Shown here: positions 10,968-22,866 of the stretch, piece by piece | Numbering within the stretch: position 1 is the first letter of the stretch | Layout: each line of letters begins with the position of its first letter | From: Echiichthys vipera | Lineage: Eukaryota; Chordata; Actinopteri; Perciformes; Trachinidae | Assembly (NCBI GenBank): GCA_963691815.1 | Contig: OY829655.1 | Location: 12,856,279 to 12,920,278 of the forward strand | DNA length: 64,000 nt | Reading direction: 5' to 3' | The notes under the pieces: model-generated | What the model was told of the DNA's origin: nothing | Database searches by the model: none | Seen by the model: only the letters and a program-made list of their open reading frames with translations | Position numbers and translations under genes: made by a program

Positions 10968-12662
10968 TAGAGGATTTTCACATAATCGTTAGGTAAGGCC
11001 TGCATTTAGCAGTCCTTTTCAGACTTTACTGTAGGCTTTTTTGAAAAAAGAAAAATCTCTGGATTCACTTCCAGAAAACACATAATTATACTGTCTGTAG
11101 GTAAAGCATACTGCCTGAAAATATGGGCTTGAATGCAGACTGACATTGACGATTATGTAGGCTATGTAGCAAAACTGCATGCAAGGTTAATCAAAGTTTA
11201 AGGGACAATGAAACCAAACACAGTGCTCATTGTGATAGATATAAATCAAGTTTCAAGTTTCTCAGTTCATTTTCAAACCATGGTTTTTATTTAATATGCT
11301 AATATATATTAAAGTATGACAAATCACAATTCTTTTCACACTAAACTCATTCAATGTAGTAAAATATCTGGTGATAGTATATTTTTCATTCAACTCCATC
11401 CCTGTATCGGCTAAAACCATTTTTTCCAGGTAAGGATGATTATGAGCTGCTGAGAGCTTGATGTTCTGCTGGTACTGCAGCCAAGGCAATCACTTGTTGT
11501 GACAGGGACAAGGAAGCTCCCTCTCCCTGCAGGAGGCTGATTGATTGGGCAGTCAGGAAGAGAGAAATGTCCTTCACAATGGGCAGAGAAGGACAGCAAC
11601 CCTGAGATGCTCTCACTCTCCTCTAAGAACGTTGTGTTTTTCTAAACTAATCCTCACTGTTGACATCAAAGAACCGCAGCTGACGTAGTAATGAGCTCTA
11701 CTGGAAATGCTTCTGTCAAAGGAGATGGATGCAAGTGTTCCAGATTCACAAAGTAGTGGTTCCTGCTCTGACTGCACTTTTTCTTCATATTCATCCAAAC
11801 CTGCCAAAATGCAAGGCCTTATCATAAGTGTGTTTTTGCAAATCAAAATGGAGATGCAGCTGCAGAGCAAATTCTGGATTTGCAAATGCACCTTGGGGTG
11901 GATCAGCAAGATTACATCAATCCATATATATGATCCACTTCCTAATTTTCACCCCCAGCTTTAGCAGAATACATTATTATTATTATTACTTAATTTTCAT
12001 GACAAGGAAGCAGTTATTGTGCACACTACCTTTATCCTTACGGTCGCTGTTATTAGAGAACCATTAAAAGGTTTGTCTAATGTTGCTAACCTGAAAACAG
12101 AAAATCCTCAAGCCTGCTCTCAGTAATAATTATCTTGTATATTGAACTTCTGTAACTGATTCTACACTGATTTATCATTAAATATATCGAATGGGTCTGT
12201 TTTTTATTTTGTAATGTTTTCAGTTATTTGTCTTATTTCATGTAACTGGCAAATTACACCTCTGGGCTATTATTAAAAGTCTGTGTTGTCACACTAATGC
12301 ATTACTGGATGTTTGTGTGGAGCTCCATTTTTTGCTTTTTTCTTCTTACATCTAAGATATAAATAACAAGTAAAATGCAGAGACACCATTTCCTCTCTCA
12401 GACATGAAATTCTATCACCTTCTTTACATTCATCCATTTCAGTGAGGACCTTGTTAAGTGTTTGCACTGTGCCAAGACATACATAGCCACAGCTCTATAA
12501 CCATTACCAATGAGGAAGGCTCCGCTTTCAAATGTTAATTGCCGTACCTAACCGTTTCTCATTACAGTCATCCTAAATGATGCACTGTGAGCTCCACTGA
12601 ATGTGTTCCCATTCATTCTCAAAAGGGTTTTCAAGATTCACATACGTTTATATATATATTTT
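10968..12662. other. Non-coding intergenic sequence
   Basis: No gene or repeat recognised apart from short (ATT) units near 11970-11990. Open frames here are short and lack any recognisable wording. Confidence 0.55.
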
Positions 12663-12750
12663 TATATCTATATATGTCTTTTTTTGCTTTATATATATTT
12701 ATGTATATATACATATATAAAGCAAAAAAAGATATATATATAGATATATA
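12663..12750. repeat. AT-rich palindrome with T7GC / GCA7 arms
   Basis: The arm at 12663-12698 contains CTTTTTTTGCTTTATATAT. Its near-exact reverse complement lies at 12713-12750, with one 2-bp length difference and a loop of about 14 bp. A degenerate third unit, AAAGATATATATAGCAAAAA, follows to 12776. Such hairpins are typical of AT-rich cruciform or slippage sites. Confidence 0.9.
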
Positions 12751-12775
12751 AAGAAAAAAAGATATATATAGCAAA

Positions 12776-14045
12776 AAAGTTTCTGTATTTTTTTTGTGTG
12801 AGATGCAGAGGGGAGATATTGGACCATTTTGTTAAAAAAGAACAACAACAGTGAACTCTTTATTCCACTCAGTAGAGTGCATTGATAGAATGGAAAATGG
12901 TGCATGCAGCAGCGTGTATCGGTCCAATATCAAACTGCTCAACAAAGCAAATATTACAAAAACAGCTCGACTTGGAAATGCTTCATTGATAAATGGAGTA
13001 CATACTTGATTTCAAAATTACACTAAGGTTTCAAAATATTCAGTTTGTGAGTGTACTCCACCTGTCACCTGTGCTTTGCTGTGGGGCTGGTGTTACAGTA
13101 GAACTGGTGTCCTAGCTCTGTCAGTGCTTTTATTTATGATAGGTGCTGTTACAATTAACTTTTTTATAAAATACAGCTGTACTGTGCATCACTACCAAAA
13201 CCATCTTTATGGCCATTTCATATCTGCTGTCTTATGCATGATGTCTGAATATGGAGGTAAATGCAAAGCCAAACATTAAAACATCCATTTTAACAGAGAT
13301 GGGATTTACATTAACTATCCATAATTGAGAAAAAAAAGAATAACTTTAAGCTATGTTTTGTTCATGTACGGACTGTGACATGACATTTATTTAGATTACA
13401 AATTAATTTTACTATTGCTTGCCCTGGCTTGGTTTGCATTGTATTCCTATACGGACTCATTAAACAATATGCAAGTATAAGCATTTAATAGTTTCAAGTT
13501 ATAATTGCCTAACAAATACGTTTTATTGTAATTTATAAAACTGCAATGGTTATTATTCGAATCATGTAACTTAAGTGTTTGGATAGTCAGACCAGGAAAG
13601 ATATCCGTGTGCAAATCCATCTTTGGGATTGGCTGGTGTCAAAGACTTTGCAGAGAGGAAGATTAGTGTGTCAGTCACCAGGGACTGAGGCCGTGCACCC
13701 TTCTCTTCCAACATGTCTGTAACCCCATGTAACATAACACCAATTGGCAGAAAGGTCATCCCAACCGGATCTTCTATTTGAGATGTTGTTCCCGCTAATG
13801 TTTTGGCTTTATCTCAGTTTTACTTGATGAGTACAGACAGTGTCACACTTTCTGTATATTGTTCCTGGAAATTCCCATTTCACAAAGACTTTCAAAAGAA
13901 AGTTGAGGGTACGAAGGAGAAGAGGAAGAATTTTTATCAGAATCCCACGCTGAGAAGGGGTTGTCTGTGACTTATACCCGGTCCACAAATACATGGGTAT
14001 TTTTGTAAACAGGGTTTTTCTGACACACCTTCTCCAAATAGGGAA
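12776..14045. other. Non-coding intergenic sequence
   Basis: No feature recognised. It ends at the 8-bp target duplication of the hAT-like element. Confidence 0.55.
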
Positions 14046-14053
14046 AATACAAC
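14046..14053. repeat. Left 8-bp target-site duplication (AATACAAC) of hAT-like element
   Basis: AATACAAC here is repeated at 17565-17572 immediately outside the opposite terminal repeat. Eight-base duplications are the signature of hAT-superfamily insertion. Confidence 0.85.
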
Positions 14054-14236
14054 TAGAGATGCACCAATCCAGTTTTTCCCGATCCAATCTGATACGATAC
14101 GTATCAGCCGATACCCGATACCGATCCGATCCTACTGGCTTGACATAAACATTTAGCCTTGTTAAAAATTAACACAGATATAAATGTATTTATGTACAAT
14201 ACTCTTTATTAACAAATAACAAAATGTATATTGTAA

Positions 14237-14300
14237 AAAATGTATAAATGTAAATGTAATGTAAATGTAAATGTAATGTAATGTAAATGTAAATGTATAT
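14237..14300. repeat. Imperfect (AATGTA)n tandem tract
   Basis: ATGTAA-type hexamers with occasional shortened units lie inside the left half of the hAT-like element. Copies of a GTAAAAAATGTATA motif on either side suggest local slippage-driven expansion. Confidence 0.8.
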
Positions 14301-14346
14301 TGTAAAAAATGTATATATTTCTCCATCCTGTGGGCCCACCACTCGC

Positions 14347-17260
14347 AGGAGGAACCACTTGGGTCGGGTGCGCTACTGCACGGGTGGCAGTGAAGGTGAG
14401 GGGCCTCGACGGACCAGACACGGGCAGCAGAAGCTGGCTCTTGGGACGTGGAATGTCACCTCTCTGTCGGGGAAGTAGCCGGAGCTTGTGCGGGAGGTGG
14501 AGCGCTACCAGTTAGATCTGGTGGGGCTTACCTCCACACACAGTCTCGGTTCTGGAACCGTTCTCCCGGATAGGGGTTGGACACTATTCTTCTCTGGAGT
14601 TGCCCAGGGTGTGAGGCGCCGGGCGGGTGTGGGGATACTCACAAACCCCAGGCTGAGCGCCGCGGTGTTGGAGTTCACCCCGGTGGACGAGAGGGTCGCC
14701 TCCTTACGCCTGCGGGTGGTAGGGGGGAAAACTCTGACTGTTGTTTGTGCATATGCACCAAACAGCAGTTCAGAGTATTCGGCCTTCTTGGAGACCCTGA
14801 ATGGAGTCCTGCATGGGGCTCCAGTAGGGGACTCAATAGTTCTGCTGGGAGACTTCAACGCCCACGTGGGCAATGATGGAGACACCTGGAGAGGCGTGAT
14901 TGGGAGGAACGGCCTCCCTGATCTAAATCTGAGTGGTCGTCAGTTATTAGACTTCTGTGCTAGTCACGGATTATCTATAACTAACACCATGTTCGAACAT
15001 AAGGATGCTCATAAGTGTACGTGGTACCAGAGCACCCTAGGCCAAAGGTCGATGATCGATTTTGTGATCGTATCATTTGATCTGAGGCCGCATGTTTTCG
15101 ACACTCGGGTGAAGAGAGGGGCAGAGCTGTCAACTGATCACCATCTGGTGATGAGTTGGATCAGAGGATGGGGGAAGATTCTGGACAGACCAGGTAAACC
15201 CAAACGAGTAGTGCGGGTGAACTGGGAACGTCTGGAGGAGGCCCCTGTCCGAGAGATCTTCAACTCACACCTCCGGCGGAGCTTTTCTGGCATCCCTGTG
15301 GAGGTTGGGGGCATTGAACCGGAGTGGGCAATGTTCAAAGCTTCCATTGCTGAAGCTGCAGCGGTGAGCTGTGGCCTCAAGGTCTTAGGTGCCTCAAGGG
15401 GCGGTAACCCTCGAACACCGTGGTGGACACCGGTGGTCAGGGAAGCTGTCCGACTGAAGAAGGAGGCCTTCCCGGATATGCTATCCCAGAAGACTCCGGA
15501 GGCAGTTGCAAGGTACCGACAGGCCAGAAGGGCTGCAGCCTCTGCTGTGTCAGAGGCAACGCAGCGGGTGTGGGAGGAGTTCGGAGAAGCCATGGAGAAG
15601 GACTTTCGGGCGGCACCAAGGTGCTTCTGGAAAACCATTCGACATCTCAGGAGGGGGAAACGGGGAACCGTCCAAGCTGTTTATAGTAAAGACGGGACGC
15701 TGGTGACCTCAGCCGATGAGGTGATCGGGCGGTGGAAGGAGCACTTTGAGGAACTCCTTAATCCGACTAACACGCCCTCTTTTGTAGAGGCAGAGCTGGA
15801 GGCTGATGGGGAATCATTGTCAATATCCCTGCCGGAAGTCACTGAGGTAGTCAAACAACTCCACAGTGGCAAAGCCCCAGGGGTTGATGAGATTCGTCCA
15901 GAAATGCTGAAAACTTTGGGTTGGGAGGGGCTGTCTTGGTTGACACGCCTCTTCAACATTGCGTGGAAGTCTGGGACAGTGCCAAGGGAGTGGCAGACCG
16001 GGATGGTGGTTCCTCTTTTTAAAAAGGGGGACCAGAGGGTGTGTGCCAATTACAGGGGTATCACACAACTCAGCCTCCCTGGTAAAGTCTACTCCAAGGT
16101 GCTGGAAAGGAGGGTTCGTCCTATAGTCGAACCTCAGATTGAAGAGGAACAATGTGGATTCCGTCCTGGACGTGAAACAACGGACCAGCTCTTCATTCTC
16201 GCAAGGATCCTGGAGGGGGCCTGGGAGTATGCTCATCCAGTCTACATGTGTTTTGTGGATCTGGAGAAGGCATATGACCAGGTTCCTAGGGAGATACTGT
16301 GGGAGGTGCTGCGGAAGTATGGGGTGAGGGGGTCACTTCTGTGGGCTATCCAATCTCTGTACACCCAATCCTGTTCGTGATTTTCATGGACAGGATTTCA
16401 AGGCGTAGTCGTGGTGGGGAGGGGGTGGGGAGGGGTTGCAGTTCGGTGGGCTGAGGATCTCGTCTCTGCTTTTCGCAGATGATGTGGTCCTGATGGCATC
16501 GTCGGTCAGTGACCTTCAGCACTCACTGGATCGGTTCGCAGCCGAGTGTGAAGCGGCTGGGATGAGGATCAGCATCTCTAAATCTGAGGCCATGGCTCTT
16601 AGCAGGAAACCGGTGGATTGCTTACTCCAGGTAGGGAATGAGTCCTTACCCCAAGTGAAGGAGTTCAAGTACCTCGGGATCATGTTCACGAGTGAGGGGA
16701 CGATGGAGCGTGAGTTTGGCCGGAGAATCGGAGCAGCGGGGGCGGTGTTGCAGTCGCTCTACCGCACCGTTGTGACGAAAAGAGAGCTGAGCCGGAAGGC
16801 AAAGCTCTCGATCTACCGGTCAATCTTCGTTCCTACCCTCACCTATGGTCATGAAAGTTGGGTCATGACCGAAAGAACGAGGTCGCGAGTACAAGCGGCC
16901 GAAATGGGTTTTCTCAGGAGGGTGGCTGGAGTTTCCCTTAGAGATTGGGTGAGAAGTTCAGCCATCCGTGAGGAACTCGGAGTAGAGCCGCTGCTCCTTA
17001 GCGTTGAAAGGAGCCAGTTGAGGTGGTTCGGGCATCTGGTAAGGATGCCCCCTGGGCGCCTCCCTAGGGAGGTGTTCCAGGCACGGCCAGCTGGGAGGAG
17101 GCCTCGGGGAAGACCCAGGACTAGGTGGAGAGATTATATCTCCACACTGGCCTGGGAACGCCTCGGGATCCCCCAGTTAGAGCTGGTTAATGTGGCCCAG
17201 GAAAGGGAAGTTTGGGGTCCCCTGCTAAAGCTGCTGCCCCCGCGACCCGACCCCGGATAA
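14347..17260 (+). pseudogene. LINE endonuclease/reverse transcriptase polyprotein, disrupted
   Basis: The protein would nick target DNA and reverse-transcribe the element's RNA there. The endonuclease opens with GTWNV near 14440 and shows GDFNAHVG (about 14848-14871) and a STDHH block (about 15130-15147). The reverse transcriptase follows, with [21 protein letters not shown] and FVDLEKAYD (catalytic Asp block A, about 16250-16276). FADDVVL (block C) lies at 16472-16492. The C-terminal part ends PPRPDPG before a stop at 17260. Three lesions are visible. A TAG at 14476-14478 follows the first endonuclease block. A junction near 16372 removes roughly 30 residues, including the QGCPLSP-type block B. 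A G-rich insertion around 16407-16432 shifts the frame just upstream of FADD. The two long open pieces are 14488-16380 and 16436-17260. The start at 14347 is approximate. Confidence 0.92.
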
Positions 17261-17265
17261 GCGGA

Positions 17266-17293
17266 TGAAGATGAGATGAGATGAGATGAGATG
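17266..17293. repeat. (GATGA)n tail of the LINE
   Basis: About five GATGA-like pentamers directly follow the end of the LINE. Short GATG-type tandem repeats at the 3' end, in place of poly(A), are characteristic of RTE/Rex3 elements. Confidence 0.9.
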
Positions 17294-17572
17294 AAAATGT
17301 ATATTAGCAGCAAAAAGAAAGAAATAACCCTTCCATGTAACGTGCACTGCAAACAGATAGTTTCAAATGTAATATAATAGCATATATATATAGCAGTTGA
17401 CTGAAACCCAACAAACAATGGCTTAATTAATTTGCTGTGTATGATATTAATAAAAAGGAAATTACTGGATCGGAATGCTGGATCGGCTTCATTCATCCGA
17501 TATCCGATCCAGCTAATTAGTCAATATAAGGGCCGATATCAGATCCGGGTATCGGTGCATCTTTAATACAAC

Positions 17573-20147
17573 CCCAACCCGAAAGCCGTGTTAGCATTCG
17601 TGCAAAGAAGAAGGAGATGTTGGCCAATCAGAAGCCTGGATAATGGAGGACTACCTTGTTGTGTTTAATACCACTCATGTTTGGCTGGAGTAGGCCTTAG
17701 TTAAACCACTTTGTATCATCTCCAAGCATCATATATCGGCTGTGAATGAGCTAGCTGAAGATGTCTCACCTGAGGGAGATCACCACAGCATCACCAAAGT
17801 CAGCAGCACAGAAACTGTCATACACTGACACTTAACCCTGTGATCTTTCAGATATGGCATGGAGATAGCTTTGATTGGACATACCAGGTAGTGCAGTCAA
17901 CTGTTCATCACATGCATATTTATAGGGTGCACACTCACTTGCTTTGTAGCAGAGTGTGGAGTGGAATGTAAGAATAATGGATTTCATTAGAGGATTTGAC
18001 ACAAAATGCATACAGTTTACATACATTTAAAATGCTTGAACTTCTTTTACAAACTAGCTGAACCAAAACCAAAACAAAAGCAACTTTCATAAATTTTCAC
18101 ACAGTATGTCAGAACAGATAACATCATGTTCTAAACTTAACTTAAAGGCTAAAGTCAAAGTGATGAACGGTTCATATTGTAGATTGAAACACAAATATAT
18201 CCCCATATTTTCCATTGCTACTGGGAAACAGCTGATTTAAATTATGGGAATAGATCGATCACAGTTTGCCAGAGAAGATATCAGGTGTGATGTGGTGAGG
18301 ACATGCGGCCAAATGCATTCTTCTGTGGCTTTTTTTGTTTGAATATATTTTTTTGAAAAGCTTACACAACTATCTAAGTCACTCTTTCTTGTGACTAAAT
18401 ATGAAAATAAAATGGTTTTAATTCACACTCTTGACACAGACTATTATACTACAGGGGTAGGATTGCATGGTCTGTTCAACTGAGGATGTAGGTGATTTTA
18501 CCAGAGGAGGCCAGCATGAAGAGCTTTTTTTTGTCCAAAATATGACTCAGCCCATTCATTTAGTAAGAGGATGACGACATAATACAGTAAATGCTAGCTA
18601 GTATATTGCATATTTTTGTTATCTTGCAGTAATGTTCTGTTGCAAATGAAGCATTTACTGCTGCAATTCTCTGTCTGTCTTCTATTTTTCATAAACAATA
18701 CATTCTATAAAGCTACTGTGAGATGGGTCATTTATTCAAATGTATGCATTTACTAAACCCAACATCACACAGTGCAAAACACAATCTATGATCAATACAA
18801 TATACTGTCTATTGTATAAGGGCAGACCCGACACATATAATATAGTGTGTATAGTGTTTTTTATGACATTGTGCTTTGACTGACTAAATGTATATGTTGG
18901 AAAAGAACAGGTGTTAGTGTTTTAAGATAATCTTATGTTTTGAGAAAAGTTTGCAGTGTTTTGGCAGACCTAGTGTATTGTGCTAGTGTATTATTGTATT
19001 CTTAAAACAAATGTTGGAGTTAAGTTTACAATATATGATTTTGAGTGTGAAATTAACTGTTTTGTCAATTGTGTCTTGTGGGAGTGTTGGCGCGTTAAGA
19101 ATTTAGGTAAATTGTTCAAAGTATTGAAAAAGATGATATAGTGATCATAATAAATTGTAACATGGATTTATCTACATAGAAAGTAGAACAGAAAGAAAAT
19201 CAGATGGAGCTGAAGGCACATCTGTTTTTCCCTCATTGGGAAATTTTGCTTCTAGCATGACCCCGCCCTCCGTTGCTCATGCTTGCACTCCTGCATTTAC
19301 TCTTCAGTAGCTACATTCTAGCTTCTACTGGAGAGAATCAGCCATAGGCCTACCTACATGTTTGAGCCAGCTTCAGATAGGAGGCGGGGCAGCAGAACCT
19401 CTTGAGCAGATCACCGACTTGTGATATGGCAGATACGACTCCTCAGATGGATGGACGGACACGGAGCCCGAGCATCCTGCCCGTGGAGCTTATGTTTGCA
19501 ATCTCCAACTAAGTTAAATTTTTGGTGTTGTAAACCCGTGATCAGTCAGACCCAGACTCAGATGAGGAATCTACTGTAACTAAATTGGTCAACTAGCATC
19601 TGACGTATCAGAATGTTAAGTGTAGTTAGCATCTTTTATTAGTTTCTGTTGTTTATTAGGTTGTTAGGTTGTGACTCTCAGTGTCTGACAGCTATGATTA
19701 CAGTGTGTTTCAGGTTCAGGTTCAGGTTATGTATTTGTGCCCTTAGGTAAACATGTGGAGAGGAAATAAGCATTAATCTTAACACACATGTTCTCTCTGT
19801 ACTGACAGTCCGCTCTGAGCTGGAGGTTTCAGATTTATTTCCCGGTGTTGTGTCGAAGTTGTTCCCCCCGTCAAATAGTGTTTCCGAAATTAGACAGTGA
19901 TTGGTTTATTTACTACTCACCTACTAAAGCTTGCCCAGAATATGTTTGAATTCCAGATTGCAGAGACGTGCACAAACATCTCCTCCTTCAGGAGAGGAAT
20001 GTGAAACACCTCTCTAGTGCCAAAATTTGCTCAGATACAAATCATCATAGTCAGTGTCAGACATTTTAGAGGAAAGAAACACTTTTTTGAGTGGAAGGGG
20101 ACTGTAATATGTAATTATCTGCAATTAGTATGTAATGCAAATGTCTT
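17573..20147. other. Non-coding intergenic sequence
   Basis: 2.6 kb with no supported gene. A G+C-richer patch at about 19250-19500 has CCGCCCTCC and GGAGGCGGGG blocks facing each other, but no boundaries or coding wording. It may be an old repeat that I do not recognise. Confidence 0.5.
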
Positions 20148-21597
20148 GGGGCACACTTGCACTTGGCCCAGGTGATCTGTGCCGTGCTTTAGCGTGCTTT
20201 AGCGTGATGTCCCCCCTCCCTCTTACCCCGCGGAACAGGCCCGCTTGCACTCTAATTACTTGAAATGATCTGAGCCTTGGCTTGATTGCTTCTTGATTAT
20301 ACGACAGTTCACCATGACGTCACAACATTCTTCCGGGTGGCAAAAGCTGAAGCATTCTCCGATGGCACCACTAGTAAACAAGCCCTTCCGTGTCATTTGA
20401 CCAGGGCAAAGTGATCGAGAAAACAGTAAATGGCTTGAATTACTGGGTGATCTGCACTGAAGTGGAAGTAGAATTTATTTACACACCAAGAATCTACAAG
20501 TGGAATTTCATGTCTGTACATGGGCATTTATATGTCAAATTAGTAAATGAAAGTGACTTTGATGAGAGAAAGCTGTAAGAAGTGGTAGTGGTACACATTA
20601 AAAATTGAAATGAAGAAGACTTTACGGAATATTTTGGAGCTGTTAAAGCATGTTATTTTATTGTGAAGGACTTAAGTATGTTCCTGGATGTTTTGACAAC
20701 ATTGATGTGAATGGGGACGACCACCAGCTCCCAGTGCTTAGAGTGAGGAGATCGGGATGTCCGACTAGGGCCGAGAGGAGCACACGGCTAATTCACCAGT
20801 GTTTGCATCCTTTTGACCACTCTATCAACACAAATATGAATTAGGCCGTTAACACGACATGTGGATACAAAGAAAAGAAGTTCGAATTTAGTTTTGCACC
20901 ATCAAATTATTTCAAAATATTACACCATCATTTAGTGTATATTTGTAAGTTAAACAGAAAGTTTGATAGAATCTAGCCAAAAATATCCGTCTGGTGACAC
21001 AGATCTGTTCTCTGTGAGAAAATGTTTCCATAAACACGATGATGGAGGTTTGTTTCCAGTCTGCCCAGTTAGAAGAGGCTACTCCTCCACCGGGCAGTCT
21101 TCTCTGCAGCACTAGTACTTTGACCACGCCCACTCGCTTTAACCTCCTCACCCACAGGTCCCACTGGATAAAATAATTTATTTCTAGAGGAAATCGATAA
21201 AACCGTTTTGCTGTTTATCAGCTGCCTTAACCCCAAACACAACACTATTACTATGTTTACAATAGCCGGCTGGATCGCTTCAGGTCAGTGGAAGCTGCTC
21301 ATGTTCTGCCACCCGGAAGTTTCTGGTGTTTACAATCATTCTGAAGTGCCGTATACATCATCACCCCTCAGTTTTCAAATATTTTCATCTGACCAAATCT
21401 GCAATAAACAGTCCTACTCCACATCAGACCACCACGAACCCTTCGTATATAAATAGTCTCAGGACCGCCGTCAATGCTCTTGCTCGTACACCTAGGCCTA
21501 GGAACGGAACACTTGTACTTACACTGGTCAAACGAACTAGACTTTAGCCGTGATTCGTGCTTGGGCACGGTACGAATGGTAAGTGTGAGTAGGCCCT
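20148..21597. mobile_element. Probable degenerate DNA transposon with inverted ends
   Basis: The left end (GGGCACACTTGCACTTGGCC, then GCCGTGCTTTAGCGTG) resembles the reverse complement of the right end (GGGCCTACTCACACTTACC, then ACCGTGCCCAAGCACG). A second inverted pair lies further in: TTCCGGGTGGCAAAA at about 20333 and the complement of TTCCGGGTGGCAGAA at about 21315. Open frames inside (about 60 codons near 20390-20578 and 20650-20844) show no recognised domain. The end pattern recalls a fish hAT-type family, from memory only. Ends are approximate and no target duplication was established. Confidence 0.4.
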
Positions 21598-22795
21598 TAC
21601 ATGCTAGAGTTGGAATGAAAACCGCAGCATTTTGTTCTATGCCTTGTTGCCTTGGAAACGTTAGATTGGACGCACCAAGCAGTGGAAAAGATAATTTTGG
21701 AAAGAGCATCAGCTCAGTGAGAAGAAAAAAAAAAGTTAATTGGTTTTGAGATTCAACCACCGTTGACCAACAGCAGCTTTTGTAAATAAAGGACGATAAC
21801 AGAAATATTGAAACAAGTTTTATAATCTGAACTCACTGGAAATAAGGATTGGTTCATGCCACGGACAGGAATATGCTGCCTTAGCCTGTGAAGGTTATTT
21901 GGAGCGGGAGCTTAACTTTGACACAATGTGCCTATACAATGGGTGGATCTAAGGTCTCGGGGATCTGCGGAAGGAAGCACAGGCATAACAGAAATCCCCA
22001 CTACAAAGAGAAGAGGTGAAAAGGCAGTTATTTAACCAGATGCCCCACTCAGCAGAGGGAGGATTAAAATGCACTACTGCTTATCTGGCATAAAGACTTT
22101 GACTTTAAAACTGCAGGTTCCCTCAAAAGCATGGTGTGAAGGTCAGCCTTTTATTTGATGCCTTTTGTTTGCTAATGAGAATGCAGAGGGATTTACGTGT
22201 TGTTCCTCTGTTCTTCTACTCGCTTTAATGTAGAGAAGAAAGAATTACAAGGCTATGAACAAGTGCTTTTTGTTTTCAACTATTCTGTAGCATGAAGTGG
22301 CTTGTGATTGCAAAGCAAAGGCGTTGAAAGTGTAAGTAACTGTCCAAGGCTCAAGTGAGCAGTTCAAAGTGCGTCATAAAAATGGTCTAGATGTTGTATA
22401 CAATAAATCAAAATCAAAGACTTGTTTCTCAGTAAATCCACACTTCTTTTATTGTTTTCTTTACAGCTCTCTCAGAAAACTCAGCTTTTTCTTTTTGACC
22501 ATTTTTGTGTGGTATGTCCTAAATAATGCTGCTGTGAAAAGATTTGGTCTATTTTTAGCACAGGACCAGTGTAGCTTGACATTTTATCAAGAGCAGTGCT
22601 TAGATCACAACAGTGGTTATTTCTACAATACATCAGTTGATCCGTGCTGGACCATTGATTTTACATGTTTAGATACCCTTGGTGCATGTGTGTCCTAGTT
22701 TGGAAAAGGCCACACACTCTCTTATTAGCAGTTAACCAAAAACACATTCTTTTTCCATGCTTAACCAACATGCTTTTGTTAACCACATACGCATG

Positions 22796-22799
<4 letters not shown>
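21598..22799. other. Non-coding intergenic sequence
   Basis: No gene or element recognised. A 109-codon open frame at 22369-22698 has no domain and lacks exon-like boundaries. Confidence 0.5.

Positions 22800-22865
<66 letters not shown>
22800..22865. repeat. (CA)n microsatellite, about 33 units
   Basis: The longest uninterrupted dinucleotide run in the window, preceded by a GCATGCACGC imperfect lead-in. Confidence 0.98.

Positions 22866-22866
<1 letters not shown>

Larger units (their letters stand above)
14317..17293 (+). mobile_element. Rex3-like (RTE-clade) non-LTR retrotransposon, nearly full length, defective
   Basis: A G+C-rich block of 2977 bp stands out from the A+T-rich surroundings. 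It encodes an apurinic-type endonuclease followed by a reverse transcriptase and ends in GATGA pentamers instead of poly(A), as RTE-clade elements do. An 11-bp direct repeat, AAAATGTATAT, borders it at 14306-14316 and 17294-17304. That places the insertion inside the hAT-like element. A 20-base stretch at 15991-16010 matches, with one difference, what I recall of a degenerate primer used to amplify fish Rex3. The coding frame has an early stop, an internal deletion and a frameshift (see the pseudogene entry), so the copy is dead. Confidence 0.92.
14054..17565. mobile_element. Non-autonomous hAT-like DNA transposon, interrupted by a LINE
   Basis: The left terminus TAGAGATGCACCAATCC pairs with the right terminus, which read in reverse complement is TAAAGATGCACCGATACC. 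Further repeats of CGATCC and GATAC/GATATC lie within the first and last 100 bp. Removing the LINE and one copy of its target duplication leaves an element of about 0.53 kb with no coding capacity. It was therefore mobilised by a transposase made elsewhere. The AATACAAC duplication borders it, sharing one A with the right terminus, probably after loss of one base. The arrangement dates this insertion before the LINE. Confidence 0.88.

Noticed and set aside
14505..16236. Antisense and off-frame open frames within the LINE
   Set aside because: Shadows of the G+C-rich endonuclease/reverse transcriptase coding strand.
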